DNA from: G963677445 sp963678275
Lineage (GTDB): Bacteria; Bacteroidota; Ignavibacteria; Ignavibacteriales; Melioribacteraceae
Assembly (NCBI GenBank): GCA_963678275.1
Contig: OY782765.1
Span: 6,014,001 to 6,078,000, forward strand
DNA length: 64,000 bases
Reading direction: 5' to 3'
This document shows positions 1 through 8,668 of the stretch, piece by piece; the stretch's first letter is position 1, and each line of letters begins with the position of its first letter. The notes below the pieces were generated by a model. It saw only the letters and a program-made list of their open reading frames with translations. It ran no database searches and was not told the origin of the DNA. Position numbers and translations under genes: made by a program.

Positions 1-360
1 TGGTTTTCATATAGAACCTATTTTTCCGATTCACCGGGATTATTTTGGGGAGCGTGCCTGCGCCCTTTCAGGGCTTAAATTATTGTTTTGTTCATTTACC
101 CGGGGCCGTTGCCCTGGGCTGATGCTGATCGCCCTTTCAGGGCTTATTCTGTCGGTTCTCCGGTCAATGCGGGATTATTGCCTGCGCCCTTACAGGGCTA
201 ATTTGTAACAGATAGCCTGACTTTTGATAATGATGAACAATGTGTCAAAGAAATAATTCGTTATTAGCAATAATTCAAAAATACAAAAAATCAGGAATAT
301 TATATAAATGGCATCCATTATTTGCTTATGAGCCCTGAAGGGGCGGCAGCAGGCTTCATT
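1..360. repeat. Gene-free stretch with four short GCCCT/AGGGC dyads
   Basis: No gene is visible here. The motif CGCCCTTTCAGGGCTTA, or a close variant, occurs near 62-78, 130-146 and 184-200. It appears in the opposite sense near 329-345 as GAGCCCTGAAGGGGCG. Each copy is a small inverted repeat (GCCCT/AGGGC), and the text between copies is unrelated. They resemble the dyad-rich interior modules of the repeat arrays further along the window. Their function is unknown. Confidence 0.5.
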
Positions 361-404
361 GAATAATTTGTAAATAACCTCGGATAATCAAAATGGATGG
401 GATA

Positions 405-442
405 TTAAAAAAAAGCTCTTTTCAACTTAATGAAAAGAGCTT
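405..442 (-). terminator. Rho-independent terminator after the LysM gene
   Basis: A 12-bp perfect stem (413-424 with 431-442, AAGCTCTTTTCA) has a 6-nt loop. Read on the minus strand it runs into a T tract (the A run at 405-414). It lies just beyond the stop of the LysM gene. Confidence 0.85.
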
Positions 443-467
443 CAAAATTTATTAACAAAGAGAAATA

Positions 468-1151
468 TTATTCAACCGGAGCCGGTTTGTAATTTCTTCT
501 GATTTTGTCATATTTTGCTTTTTCTTCATCAGTAAGATTCGGAATTTTGAAGACCTGTTTCGGATAGATAAGATCAGGATTTTTGATCTCGTCTCTGTTG
601 GCTTTGTAAATTATCGGCCATGCGAAACCATTTCCGTAATGTTCATTTCTTTTAGCTATATACCAGAGGCAATCGCCTTTAACAACTGTGTACATAACTT
701 CTTTTGGTTTTTCAATCCAAGCGTCAAGTTTTCTCTGCAGTTCGATGTGAACTTTATTATAAAATTCGGGCAGAGCGCTTATAGGATTTTCTTTAAGCTG
801 ATCGAGTTCAGCCTGGCGGTCAGCCTTGGGTCCTTCTCTTCTGTTGATCATGCCTTCGAGTTTGCTAAGTTTGCTTCTGAAAGCATCGAGGCTGTTATCT
901 GTGGCGCCAACCATTTTGTAAAGTTCGTCTTCACAATCTTCAACTGCCTGAAGACCTTCATACTTCGCTTTTAATTCGTTGACTTCTGTCTGAAGACCAT
1001 TAAGCTCGTTAGTCATAGCTGCTTTTTTCTCGGTCAGTCTGTTAATTTCAGCCTGCCATTCTTCGATAGTCATTTCTTCCTGGGCGAAAGCAGCGGAAGA
1101 CATTAACAAGAGCAGTGACAAGATGCCTACTAAGTATTTACTCAAGTTCAT
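468..1151 (-). CDS. Secreted coiled-coil protein with C-terminal LysM domain
   Basis: The 227-residue product starts with a signal peptide (hydrophobic residues 8-21, probable cleavage after AFA near 23). A heptad-like charged coiled coil covers roughly 28-75, followed by a Lys/Glu-rich helical region. A single LysM domain lies near 153-204 (YTVVKGDCLWYIAKR ... YKANRDEIKNPDLIYPKQVFKIP). LysM domains bind peptidoglycan or chitin-type glycans, so a periplasmic cell-wall-binding role is inferred. No catalytic domain is visible. The gene lies 38 bp downstream of the small coiled-coil lipoprotein gene on the same strand, so the two are probably one transcript and may act together at the envelope. 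A terminator follows directly. Confidence 0.85.
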   Translation of the reverse strand: MNLSKYLVGILSLLLLMSSAAFAQEEMTIEEWQAEINRLTEKKAAMTNELNGLQTEVNELKAKYEGLQAVEDCEDELYKMVGATDNSLDAFRSKLSKLEGMINRREGPKADRQAELDQLKENPISALPEFYNKVHIELQRKLDAWIEKPKEVMYTVVKGDCLWYIAKRNEHYGNGFAWPIIYKANRDEIKNPDLIYPKQVFKIPNLTDEEKAKYDKIRRNYKPAPVE

Positions 1152-1189
1152 TTAGATTCCTCCGTAAAATTTACTTTTTTTTAAAATTC

Positions 1190-1465
1190 TTATTTACCCA
1201 TTTTGTTTAGGTTTTCCTGGGTTTCAGCTTTTTTGTTAGCACATTTTTCGAGCAAAGCTTCCCTTTCGGCAACCATTCTTTCCAATTTGGATTTCTGGCT
1301 TTTAAGGTCGTTAATTTCAGTAGTCATCTGGTTAACTTCTTTTCTCAAAGCTTCCAACTGAGCCATTTGTTCTTCACTGACTCCGCTGCAGCCTGATAAT
1401 CCGACCATACCAAAGAAGACTGCTGCTATAACTGCAGAGCTGACAAGCTTCTTAACTTTAGTCAT
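1190..1465 (-). CDS. Small coiled-coil lipoprotein (Lpp-like architecture)
   Basis: The 91-residue protein has a lipoprotein signal peptide: Lys-rich N-terminus, hydrophobic core and an LSGC lipobox with Cys at 26. The mature part is almost entirely a charged heptad coiled coil (about 32-75) with no globular domain. The plan is that of Lpp/murein-lipoprotein-like or spacer proteins, but I see no direct sequence match to Lpp. It precedes the LysM protein gene on the same strand. That pairing suggests an outer-membrane/peptidoglycan tether or spacer (inference). Confidence 0.75.
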   Translation of the reverse strand: MTKVKKLVSSAVIAAVFFGMVGLSGCSGVSEEQMAQLEALRKEVNQMTTEINDLKSQKSKLERMVAEREALLEKCANKKAETQENLNKMGK

Positions 1466-1570
1466 TTGATTCCTCCAAGTTTAGGTTAATCTGGTTTATT
1501 CTCAAATTATCTCTCAAATATAAAGATTTTTTTGAAAAAGATGAAAACTTTATCCGATTTAAACGAAATT

Positions 1571-2248
1571 TTAAATGAATCCGCCTTCATTCATGCTCGA
1601 AAAACGGTTTCCGGCGATAATTATATGGTCAATTACCTCTATCCCTATAATTTTACCGGCGGCAACCAGCTTTTTAGTTACATGTTTATCCTTATCGCTG
1701 GGATTAAGATTCCCGCTGGGGTGATTATGTATCAGTATAATATTCGCGGAATTTTGCTCAATAGCGTAACGAAATACTTCCCTTGAATGAACAACACTTG
1801 AGTTCAGTGTTCCGACTGTGATCACCTCATAATTAATAATATTATTCGAAGTATTCAGGCAGGCGACCATAAATTTTTCCACAGGCTCATGCTGAAGCAG
1901 AGGAATAAAAATTTCGGCGGCATCTTCGGGTGAGCTGATTTTTTTATCGGAAAACCACCTGGTCTGGAAAGCGACCCGCCTGCTTATTTCGAACGCTGCG
2001 AGTAAAGTGGCTGCTTTATCTTTCCCGATTCCGGAGAACTCTTTAAGATATCTTGATGTTTTTCCGGCAAGTCTCGCTAAATTTCCTGATTTATAAAGGA
2101 GATTCTGAGCCAGCTCAATAACAGATGTGCCTTTCAGACCAGTACGGAGCAGGACCGCGATCAATTCATAATCGGTCAGGTTATGAGCGCCCCGAAAGAT
2201 CAATTTTTCGCGGGGACGGTCGGTTTCAGGAATCTCTTTTACTTTAAT
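1571..2248 (-). CDS. radC: RadC-family JAB-domain protein, probable ATT start
   Basis: The RadC/DUF2466 family has an N-terminal helix-hairpin-helix region (LSDxELLAxLLRTG-type motif, here LTDYELIAVLLRTGLKG) and a C-terminal JAB/MPN metalloprotease-like domain. The metal motif HNHPSG...D is intact (IHNHPSGNLNPSDKD). The usual N-terminal family signature, IPETDRPREKL, is encoded upstream of the first conventional in-frame start (TTG at 2203). Extending the frame reaches an ATT at 2248, preceded by AGAGAGG at good spacing, with an in-frame TAA two codons upstream. I therefore choose 2248, which gives about 225 residues. The cellular role of RadC is unsettled, and its link to DNA repair is doubtful. 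Family assignment is firm; the start codon is inference. Confidence 0.85.
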   Translation of the reverse strand: MKVKEIPETDRPREKLIFRGAHNLTDYELIAVLLRTGLKGTSVIELAQNLLYKSGNLARLAGKTSRYLKEFSGIGKDKAATLLAAFEISRRVAFQTRWFSDKKISSPEDAAEIFIPLLQHEPVEKFMVACLNTSNNIINYEVITVGTLNSSVVHSREVFRYAIEQNSANIILIHNHPSGNLNPSDKDKHVTKKLVAAGKIIGIEVIDHIIIAGNRFSSMNEGGFI

Positions 2249-2298
2249 TGTTTACCTCTCTGATATTTCGTTATAAAACAGGCGCCGATAAAAAATGA

Positions 2299-3840
2299 TT
2301 ATTCCCATTCAATAGTTGAAGGGGGTTTTGAGCTTATATCATATACAACCCGGTTTACTCCCCTGACTTCCTGAATAATTTTATTTGAAACATAATGCAG
2401 AAAATCGTGATCAAATTTATACCAGTCGGCAGTCATTCCGTCGGTGGACACAACAGCTCTGAGCGCCACAACATTTTCATAAGTGCGCGCGTCACCCATT
2501 ACTCCGACGCTTCGGACCGGAAGAAGCACGGCAAAAGCCTGCCATATTTCATCGTAGATATTAAACTCATGGAGCGCCCTGATGTATATATCATCCGCCT
2601 GCCTGAGGATATCGAGCATACCAGGTTCAAGTCCGCCCGGAATTCTGACCGCCAGTCCCGGACCCGGGAAGGGGTGTCTTTTAATAAAATCGGGGGGTAA
2701 GCCAAGGTCATAACCAATTTTGCGAACCTCATCTTTAAAGAGCTCCCTGAATGGTTCAATCAGTTTCAGATTCATCTTTTCAGGCAGGCCGCCTACATTG
2801 TGATGGGTTTTTATGGTAACGGAGGCTCCTTTTACCGGGACACTCTCAATTACATCGGGGTAAAGTGTACCCTGGACAAGAAATTCCGCGTCAGAAAATT
2901 TTTGGGCTTCTTTTTCGAAAACCTCAATAAAAGTATTTCCAATAATTTTTCTTTTCTTTTCAGGATCATCAACTCCGGCAAGTCTTCCGAGAAACAATTC
3001 CGAGGCGTCAACATGAATCAGATGCAGATCATAATTATCGCGGAACATTTTAACGATATCACGGCTTTCATTCAGCCGCATCAGGCCCGAATCAACATGA
3101 ATGCAGATAAGTTTATCACCAATGGCTTTGTGCATAAGGATGGCGGCAACAGAAGAGTCGACACCGCCGCTGAGAGCGCAGATCGCTTTTTTGTCACCAA
3201 CCAGTGACTTGATCTCATTTGTGCTTTGTTCAATGAAATTTTCTGAATTCCAGTTTGCGCCGCATCCGCAAATTTCGAAAAGGAAATTACTGATTATTTG
3301 TTTGCCCCACTCAGTGTGCGCCACTTCGGGGTGAAACTGAAGGCCGTAGATGTTTTTTACCGGATCACTTATCGCGCAGGCCGGGGTATTGCCCGAAACA
3401 CCCAATACTTCAAAATTAGCCGGCAGGCCGGTGATAAGATCGCCATGACTCATCCATACGACAGATTTTTCGGGTAATCCTTTAAGAAGGCTTCCCTGGT
3501 TTTCGACGCTAAATTCAGCTTTCCCATATTCCCTGTTTTTCGCCGGTTCCACCTTGCCGCCTGAATGAAGGGCCAATAACTGCAAACCATAGCAGATGCC
3601 TATAACCGGCGCTCCGAGTTCGGGAATATCAGCATTAAGTTCGGGGGCGCCTTCATCATAAACGCTCATAGGTCCTCCGGAAAGAATTATTCCGGCAGGA
3701 TCGATTTTTTTTATATCGTCTGTTAAAATTGTGTGGGGATGAATTTCACAATATACATTATTTTCCCTTATTCTTCTGGCGATAAGCTGTGTATATTGTG
3801 AACCATAGTCTATTATCAGTATGGTTTCCGTGTGTTTCAT
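2299..3840 (-). CDS. guaA: GMP synthase (glutamine-hydrolysing)
   Basis: The 513-residue enzyme converts XMP, ATP and glutamine to GMP in purine biosynthesis (EC 6.3.5.2). The N-terminal class I glutamine amidotransferase has its nucleophile in GICYGLQLLA and the His-Glu pair in LQFHPEVAHTEWG. The ATP-pyrophosphatase P-loop is LSGGVDSSVAAIL near residue 225. The C-terminal dimerisation domain ends in the family-typical PPSTIEWE. Length is normal and all motifs are intact. It is followed on the same strand by radC, with about 50 bp between the guaA stop and the proposed radC start. Confidence 0.97.
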   Translation of the reverse strand: MKHTETILIIDYGSQYTQLIARRIRENNVYCEIHPHTILTDDIKKIDPAGIILSGGPMSVYDEGAPELNADIPELGAPVIGICYGLQLLALHSGGKVEPAKNREYGKAEFSVENQGSLLKGLPEKSVVWMSHGDLITGLPANFEVLGVSGNTPACAISDPVKNIYGLQFHPEVAHTEWGKQIISNFLFEICGCGANWNSENFIEQSTNEIKSLVGDKKAICALSGGVDSSVAAILMHKAIGDKLICIHVDSGLMRLNESRDIVKMFRDNYDLHLIHVDASELFLGRLAGVDDPEKKRKIIGNTFIEVFEKEAQKFSDAEFLVQGTLYPDVIESVPVKGASVTIKTHHNVGGLPEKMNLKLIEPFRELFKDEVRKIGYDLGLPPDFIKRHPFPGPGLAVRIPGGLEPGMLDILRQADDIYIRALHEFNIYDEIWQAFAVLLPVRSVGVMGDARTYENVVALRAVVSTDGMTADWYKFDHDFLHYVSNKIIQEVRGVNRVVYDISSKPPSTIEWE

Positions 3841-3878
3841 TAAATGAAATTCCTGCCTGCTGAGTGTAGAATAATAAT

Positions 3879-3897
3879 AAAAAAGCCCGTAAAGGGC
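3879..3897 (-). terminator. Short terminator after gcvH
   Basis: On the minus strand a GCCC/GGGC stem with a 5-nt loop runs into six T residues. It sits between the stop of gcvH and the start of guaA. The stem is short, so the call is moderate. Confidence 0.5.
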
Positions 3898-3983
3898 GTA
3901 ATAAATGAGCCCCTGAAAATAAGGGGGATATCAGTATAAATGGGGGACCGTTCAATCAGTGGGTAGAACGGTCCTAAAAAAAA

Positions 3984-4361
3984 TTATCCAAGCAATTCTT
4001 TATATACTTCAACAGAGAGGAGCTCCTCGAGCTGTGAAGGATCTGAAATCTCAACTTTAATTATCCATCCTTCTTCATAAGGATCGCTGTTGATAGTCTG
4101 CGCTTCATCTTCAAGAGCGGAATTAATTTCAATTACTTTACCTGTGATGGGCGCGTAAAGATCACTGACAGTTTTTACTGCCTCAATTGAACCAAAAGCT
4201 TCGCCGGCTTCAATTTCTTCAAGGTCCGGGTCGATATCAACATAAACGATATCTCCCAATTCACTTTGCGCATGATCGGTAATTCCGATTATACCTGTGT
4301 TGCCATCCACTTTAATCCATTCGTGGTCATTAGTATATTTAAGATCAGCGGGAAAATTCAT
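3984..4361 (-). CDS. gcvH: Glycine cleavage system H protein
   Basis: The 125-residue lipoyl carrier has the GcvH fold. It starts FPADLKYTNDHEWIKV, and the lipoyl-lysine sits in the canonical SIEAVKTVSDLYAP segment near residue 62. The C-terminal EEGWIIKV is also typical. H protein shuttles the aminomethyl group between the P, T and L proteins, and in some bacteria it is the entry point for lipoate. No gcvP or gcvT is in the window. The gene overlaps the stop of accC by 4 bp, so it is translationally coupled to the acetyl-CoA carboxylase genes, an uncommon neighbourhood for gcvH. Confidence 0.95.
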   Translation of the reverse strand: MNFPADLKYTNDHEWIKVDGNTGIIGITDHAQSELGDIVYVDIDPDLEEIEAGEAFGSIEAVKTVSDLYAPITGKVIEINSALEDEAQTINSDPYEEGWIIKVEISDPSQLEELLSVEVYKELLG

Positions 4362-5710
4362 TTCAACCTCGGATTATTATTTAATAATTTATCGATGAAA
4401 GATGTATCAAATTCGGAATTTATAAAATTTTCATTATTCAGCACCATTTTGTGAAATGGTATAGTGGTTTTTATCCCTTCAATTGTAAATTCTTCAAAAG
4501 CTCTTTTTGCACGGGCAATAGCATGGTTCCTGTCTGTGCCCCAGACTATCAGTTTGGCAATGAGGGAATCATAGAAGGGGGGGATAATATATTCATTATA
4601 GACATGAGAGTCGACACGAACTCCAAAGCCTCCCGGGAAATGAAGATATTCAATTTTGCCGGGTGAAGGGCGGAATCCTTTATCCGGATCTTCGGCATTT
4701 ATCCTGAATTCGAAACTGTGTCCGTTAGGTTTTTGAGGAAGGTCTTCAACATTTTGTCCTGCCGCAACAAGAATCTGCTGTTTTATCAGGTCGAGATTGT
4801 TTACCATTTCGGTAACCGGATGTTCAACCTGGATACGGGTATTCATTTCGATAAAATAGAAATTCTGATCTTTATCAACAATAAATTCAATTGTTCCGGC
4901 GCCTTCATAATTAACCGAAGCGGCGCCAAGAACAGCGGCTTCACCCATTTTTTTTCTGACTTCTTCCGAAATAGCGGGAGAGGGTGATTCCTCAATTAAT
5001 TTCTGATGACGGCGCTGTACGGTGCAGTCTCTTTCACCATAATGATATACATTGCCGAACTGGTCCCCCATTATCTGGATTTCAACATGGCGCGGATTTT
5101 CAATAAATTTTTCTATATAAAGTTCAGAATTGCCAAAAGCGGCTCCGGCTTCATTGCTCGCGGTCTGGAAAGCTTTTTCAATGCCTGAAGGTTCATATAC
5201 TATCCTCATCCCTTTGCCGCCGCCGCCCGCTGAGGCTTTAAGCATAACGGGGTAACCGATTTTTTCAGCGATTTTTTTTATTTCCTGAATATCGTTGACA
5301 GCTCCGTCGCTTCCGGGTACAACCGGCACCCCGACTTTTTTCATGGTTTCCTTGGCAAAAGCCTTGTCGCCCATTTTGTTAATCATATCGGGTGAAGGCC
5401 CGATAAATTTAATCTGACTTTCGGAGCATATCTCGGAAAATTCGGCATTTTCGGCAAGAAAACCATACCCGGGATGAATCGCGTCTGCGCCGGTTACTTC
5501 GGCGGCGGCCATAATACTGGGTATCTTCAGATAGGAGTCTTTACTAACCGGGGGTCCGATACAGACCGCCTCATCGGCAAACACCACATGAAGGGAATCC
5601 CGGTCGGCTTCTGAATAAACCGCGACAGTGCCGATACCAAGTTCTTTACAGGTACGAATAACACGCAGGGCTATTTCGCCCCGGTTGGCTATTAAAATCT
5701 TTTTAAACAA
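4358..5710 (-). CDS. accC: Biotin carboxylase subunit of acetyl-CoA carboxylase
   Basis: The 450-residue ATP-grasp enzyme carboxylates biotin on AccB for malonyl-CoA synthesis. It shows the N-terminal ILIANRGEIALRVIRT signature, the glycine-rich ATP loop KASAGGGGKGMRIV, the biotin carboxylase motif RDCTVQRRHQKLIEE, and EMNTRIQVEHPVTE. Length is normal (about 449 in E. coli). It lies 26 bp downstream of accB and overlaps gcvH, giving an efp-accB-accC-gcvH unit. No carboxyltransferase genes (accA/accD) are present here. Confidence 0.96.
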   Translation of the reverse strand: MFKKILIANRGEIALRVIRTCKELGIGTVAVYSEADRDSLHVVFADEAVCIGPPVSKDSYLKIPSIMAAAEVTGADAIHPGYGFLAENAEFSEICSESQIKFIGPSPDMINKMGDKAFAKETMKKVGVPVVPGSDGAVNDIQEIKKIAEKIGYPVMLKASAGGGGKGMRIVYEPSGIEKAFQTASNEAGAAFGNSELYIEKFIENPRHVEIQIMGDQFGNVYHYGERDCTVQRRHQKLIEESPSPAISEEVRKKMGEAAVLGAASVNYEGAGTIEFIVDKDQNFYFIEMNTRIQVEHPVTEMVNNLDLIKQQILVAAGQNVEDLPQKPNGHSFEFRINAEDPDKGFRPSPGKIEYLHFPGGFGVRVDSHVYNEYIIPPFYDSLIAKLIVWGTDRNHAIARAKRAFEEFTIEGIKTTIPFHKMVLNNENFINSEFDTSFIDKLLNNNPRLK

Positions 5711-5736
5711 ATCTGCCTCGTGTTTTAAGTTGGAAG

Positions 5737-6207
5737 CTAACTTTTTTCAATAAGAAAGAGGGGCTGGTTGTATTCGACAGGAGTAGCGTTTTCAACAAGA
5801 ACCTTTACAACCTTTCCGCCAATATCTGATTCAATTTCATTCATCAGTTTCATAGCTTCAACTATGCAGAGCACAGTTCCTTCACTGACCTGCTGACCAA
5901 CCTGAACATAAGGATCGGCATCAGGAGCGGGAGCCCGGTAGAAAGTCCCGACGATAGGAGATTTGATTTCGTGCAGGTTTTCAGAGTTGTTTTCCGGCGC
6001 GCTGAGAGCGGCGGGCTGAACCGGCTGCGTAGCATTCTCCTGAACAGTTGGAGCAGCCGCGGCGGCCGGAGCCGGAAGGGATACCATTGCCTGAGCGGGC
6101 TGTTTTTTGGAAATGCTTACTTTTAGATCCCCTTCCTCAACGGAAAAATCGGTTATATCGCTTGTTTCTACAAGCTTTACCAGTTTCTTTAGCAGATTTA
6201 TATCCAT
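5737..6207 (-). CDS. accB: Biotin carboxyl carrier protein of acetyl-CoA carboxylase
   Basis: The 156-residue protein has an N-terminal helical region (MDINLLKKLVKLVETSDI), an Ala/Pro-rich flexible linker about 40-75, and a C-terminal biotinyl domain. The biotinylated Lys lies in EAMKLMNEIESD near residue 120. It carries carboxy-biotin between AccC and the carboxyltransferase. It lies 12 bp after efp and directly before accC, a very common gene order. Confidence 0.96.
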   Translation of the reverse strand: MDINLLKKLVKLVETSDITDFSVEEGDLKVSISKKQPAQAMVSLPAPAAAAAPTVQENATQPVQPAALSAPENNSENLHEIKSPIVGTFYRAPAPDADPYVQVGQQVSEGTVLCIVEAMKLMNEIESDIGGKVVKVLVENATPVEYNQPLFLIEKS

Positions 6208-6219
6208 AAACTTATTCTT

Positions 6220-6786
6220 TTAGTTTTTGACTCTTTCTACGTAGGTTCCGGTGCGGGTATCAACTTTAATAAATTCTCCTTCATTAATGAAAAGAGGTAC
6301 CTGAACGGTAACACCGGTATCAAGTTTTGCAGGCTTAAGTGTATTGGTAGCGGTATCACCTTTAAAACCGGGTTCAGTTTCAATTACTTCCATATTTACA
6401 AAAATGGGAATATCAACTGAGATTATATTTTCATCTTCATCGATCAGAAGTTCGACTTCTTCACTTTCTTTAAGGAAATTCTGGCTTTCGCCAAAGAGTT
6501 CTTCATTCAGGGTCATCTGTTCATAGGTCTCGTTATCCATTACAACAAAGCCCGCGGCTTCCCTGTAGAGGTATTGATATTTTCTTCTCTCAACTCTTAC
6601 AACATCCACACTTTCACCTGAACGGAAAGTGTTATCCAGTACTTTACCGGTACGCATATTTTTCAGCGTAGTTCTGACGAATGCTCCACCTTTTCCAGGT
6701 TTAACATGCTGAAATTCGGTAATAGTATAAAGATCATTCTTAAAACGGATGATCAATCCATTACGGAAATCAGAAGTATCTGCCAT
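6220..6786 (-). CDS. efp: Translation elongation factor P
   Basis: The 188-residue three-domain beta-barrel protein relieves ribosome stalling at polyproline stretches. The N-terminal domain carries the tip loop HVKPGKGGAFVRTTLKN, with a Lys near 31-34 in the position that is post-translationally modified in many bacteria. The C-terminal OB domain ends in the conserved region around VDTRTGTYVERV. No modification enzyme gene (epmA/epmB/earP) is seen nearby. It is the first gene of the efp-accB-accC-gcvH unit. Confidence 0.96.
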   Translation of the reverse strand: MADTSDFRNGLIIRFKNDLYTITEFQHVKPGKGGAFVRTTLKNMRTGKVLDNTFRSGESVDVVRVERRKYQYLYREAAGFVVMDNETYEQMTLNEELFGESQNFLKESEEVELLIDEDENIISVDIPIFVNMEVIETEPGFKGDTATNTLKPAKLDTGVTVQVPLFINEGEFIKVDTRTGTYVERVKN

Positions 6787-6856
6787 AATTTCTGGTTCTC
6801 TTATAATTTGTTAAAAAATATCGAAACACTTTTTTTTTACTAAAATAACTGAAAAA

Positions 6857-7546
6857 TTACATTTTGGCAATTTCGATCCATTTCATCGCGTCACGATAAA
6901 ATTGCGACATACCATAATCGGTTGTAACAACTTCGAGCGATTCCAGCGCTTTATCTTTCAGGCCGGCCTTGTGATAATTAATACCGGCATTAAGAAGGTA
7001 ATAGGGATTTAAAGCGTTAAATTCAAAAACCTTTGCCGCGTTTCTATAGGCGTCGGCAGCTTCTTCAAAATTACCTTCAGCTTCATAGCAGCCCGCGAGT
7101 CCCGCTTTCGCGGCGGCTTTAAATAGGGGCAGGCTTCCTGAGTAGTCGGAATAATATTCTTTTGCCAAATCAAAATTGCCTGAATAATAATGAGCGTTTC
7201 CAAGATATATTTTTGCTATTTCACCTTTCTCCGATCCGCTGTATTCATTAACGATCCTTTCGAGACCAATAATATTAGTTCCCGCTCTTCCTTCGATGGA
7301 TTCTTTGAATGAGCCTGAATCATAAATAGGCAGGACCCTCGCGAGTTCGGCCGAAGCTTCAAGATTTCTTGTTTCGGCTCGGTTAACAAAAAATATGATA
7401 ACAATAACTATTGCTGCCAGCACTCCCGCGGCAACCATAATCTGTTTCTGATATTCTTCAAATAATTCCTGTGCTTTATAGTAGGATGTTACCAGTTTGT
7501 CTTCCTGGATCTCTTTTTTGCTGAGTTTTTTCTTTTTTGTTAACAC
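6857..7546 (-). CDS. Membrane-anchored TPR protein
   Basis: The 229-residue protein has a Lys-rich cytoplasmic N-terminus, one transmembrane helix near 37-56, and an extracytoplasmic part rich in TPR-like helices (YLGNAHYYSGNFDLAKEYYSDY, AGLAGCYEAEGNFEEAADAYRNAAK, LLNAGINYHKAGLKDKALESL). The plan resembles YfgM/ancillary SecYEG translocon TPR proteins. Those typically have one N-terminal helix and a TPR domain on the outer face, but the match is only at the level of architecture. The start appears to be GTG at 7546 with AGGTAAT upstream. It stands alone between efp and the PHP gene. Confidence 0.75.
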   Translation of the reverse strand: MLTKKKKLSKKEIQEDKLVTSYYKAQELFEEYQKQIMVAAGVLAAIVIVIIFFVNRAETRNLEASAELARVLPIYDSGSFKESIEGRAGTNIIGLERIVNEYSGSEKGEIAKIYLGNAHYYSGNFDLAKEYYSDYSGSLPLFKAAAKAGLAGCYEAEGNFEEAADAYRNAAKVFEFNALNPYYLLNAGINYHKAGLKDKALESLEVVTTDYGMSQFYRDAMKWIEIAKM

Positions 7547-7612
7547 CTTATTACCTGTAATTTAATTGCTTAATTGAAAAAGATACAAAACTATAATATA
7601 TGAATATTCAGG

Positions 7613-8662
7613 CTATAAACCAATTCTAATCGGGTTGGAATATATCCAGGCTTTTTCATCCTGAAAAACCTCAATTCTGTAAACTCCCGGTTTGGAAATG
7701 AAAAATTCCGATTCCGATCCTTCTGTAGTATCCAGTATCTTTCCGTTAAAAATTAATTTAATTGTACCGCTTATATTGGGCAGAATAACCCTGAGTTTTA
7801 CTTTCCCGTTTAATGGAAGGTTATCACCCATCTGAAAAATTTTATTCCCTGACTCGGCAAAAAATCGAAATCCCGCGGCGTCGCCATGATAATAATTTGA
7901 GACAAAACAATGCCCGTTTTTCAATGAATTATAAATAAGTTTTTTGGAACGTTCCAGGCTTTGACTTTTATCCTTTTCAATAAGTTTTTCTTCTGTGAGG
8001 ATATGTGTCCTGATTGATTTGAACAATACTTTATAGGGGAAAACCTCGACCTCAAAAAATCCGAGGAGGTTAACTTTATGGGCATGCGCGTCAATTCCCC
8101 CGATACCGACAACAAGTCGTTCCAGATTCAGCTCATCCCACTTGGCGAGTGTTTCTGCCGGAGGTGATATTATTGATTTTAGGGGATGTATAAAATAATT
8201 GAATTTATTCTGTTCGGTTAGTCCTTCCATCCATTCAGACATATGATTCCATATTTCCATCCCGGTGAATTCTTTACATTCCCAGTCGAGCCAGGGGTAA
8301 GGGGGGTGTTCTTTCATTGAGCTTCTTTTTTCATGCGGATGGGCAATAAATCCTATTCCCCCCATTTCATTCACTTTCTTCACATAATCGCAAGCCGGAA
8401 TTCTTGTGGAAATGGTTTCATTTATTCCAAAAGCGAGGTAATGATTTTTATTTTCTTTATCATTGATTTCACATCCGGCCAGTAAGACAGTGTTTCCATA
8501 CCAGCCTTCATGCCCCTCCTGCATTGCCCTGAGGGTATTGTGGTCGGTCAGAATAATAAAATCGAGCCCCGATTCATCGGCATATTGAGCTATTTCCGGA
8601 ACGCTTCCCGAGCCGTCGGAAAATGCTGAATGTATATGAAGAGCGCCTATATATTCGTACAC
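7613..8662 (-). CDS. PHP-domain metal-dependent phosphoesterase
   Basis: The 349-residue protein has an N-terminal PHP domain with the metal-ligand motifs HIHSAFSDGSG (near 9-19), ILTDHNT, a Glu in LLAGCEIN, IAHPHE, and GIGGIDAHAH (about 185-195). The C-terminal 100 residues are beta-rich and look like an immunoglobulin-like accessory domain. PHP proteins outside polymerases are usually phosphoesterases. The substrate cannot be read from sequence. It lies 6 bp downstream of the small protein at 8669-8977 and forms a minus-strand run with dapF. Confidence 0.85.
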   Translation of the reverse strand: MYEYIGALHIHSAFSDGSGSVPEIAQYADESGLDFIILTDHNTLRAMQEGHEGWYGNTVLLAGCEINDKENKNHYLAFGINETISTRIPACDYVKKVNEMGGIGFIAHPHEKRSSMKEHPPYPWLDWECKEFTGMEIWNHMSEWMEGLTEQNKFNYFIHPLKSIISPPAETLAKWDELNLERLVVGIGGIDAHAHKVNLLGFFEVEVFPYKVLFKSIRTHILTEEKLIEKDKSQSLERSKKLIYNSLKNGHCFVSNYYHGDAAGFRFFAESGNKIFQMGDNLPLNGKVKLRVILPNISGTIKLIFNGKILDTTEGSESEFFISKPGVYRIEVFQDEKAWIYSNPIRIGL

Positions 8663-8668
8663 TACTGA

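Noticed and set aside
3758..3955. 65-residue minus-strand frame overlapping the guaA start
   Set aside because: It overlaps guaA out of frame, covers a terminator stem, and has no family resemblance.
4300..4460. Glycine riboswitch for gcvH
   Set aside because: gcvH overlaps accC and has no leader of its own.
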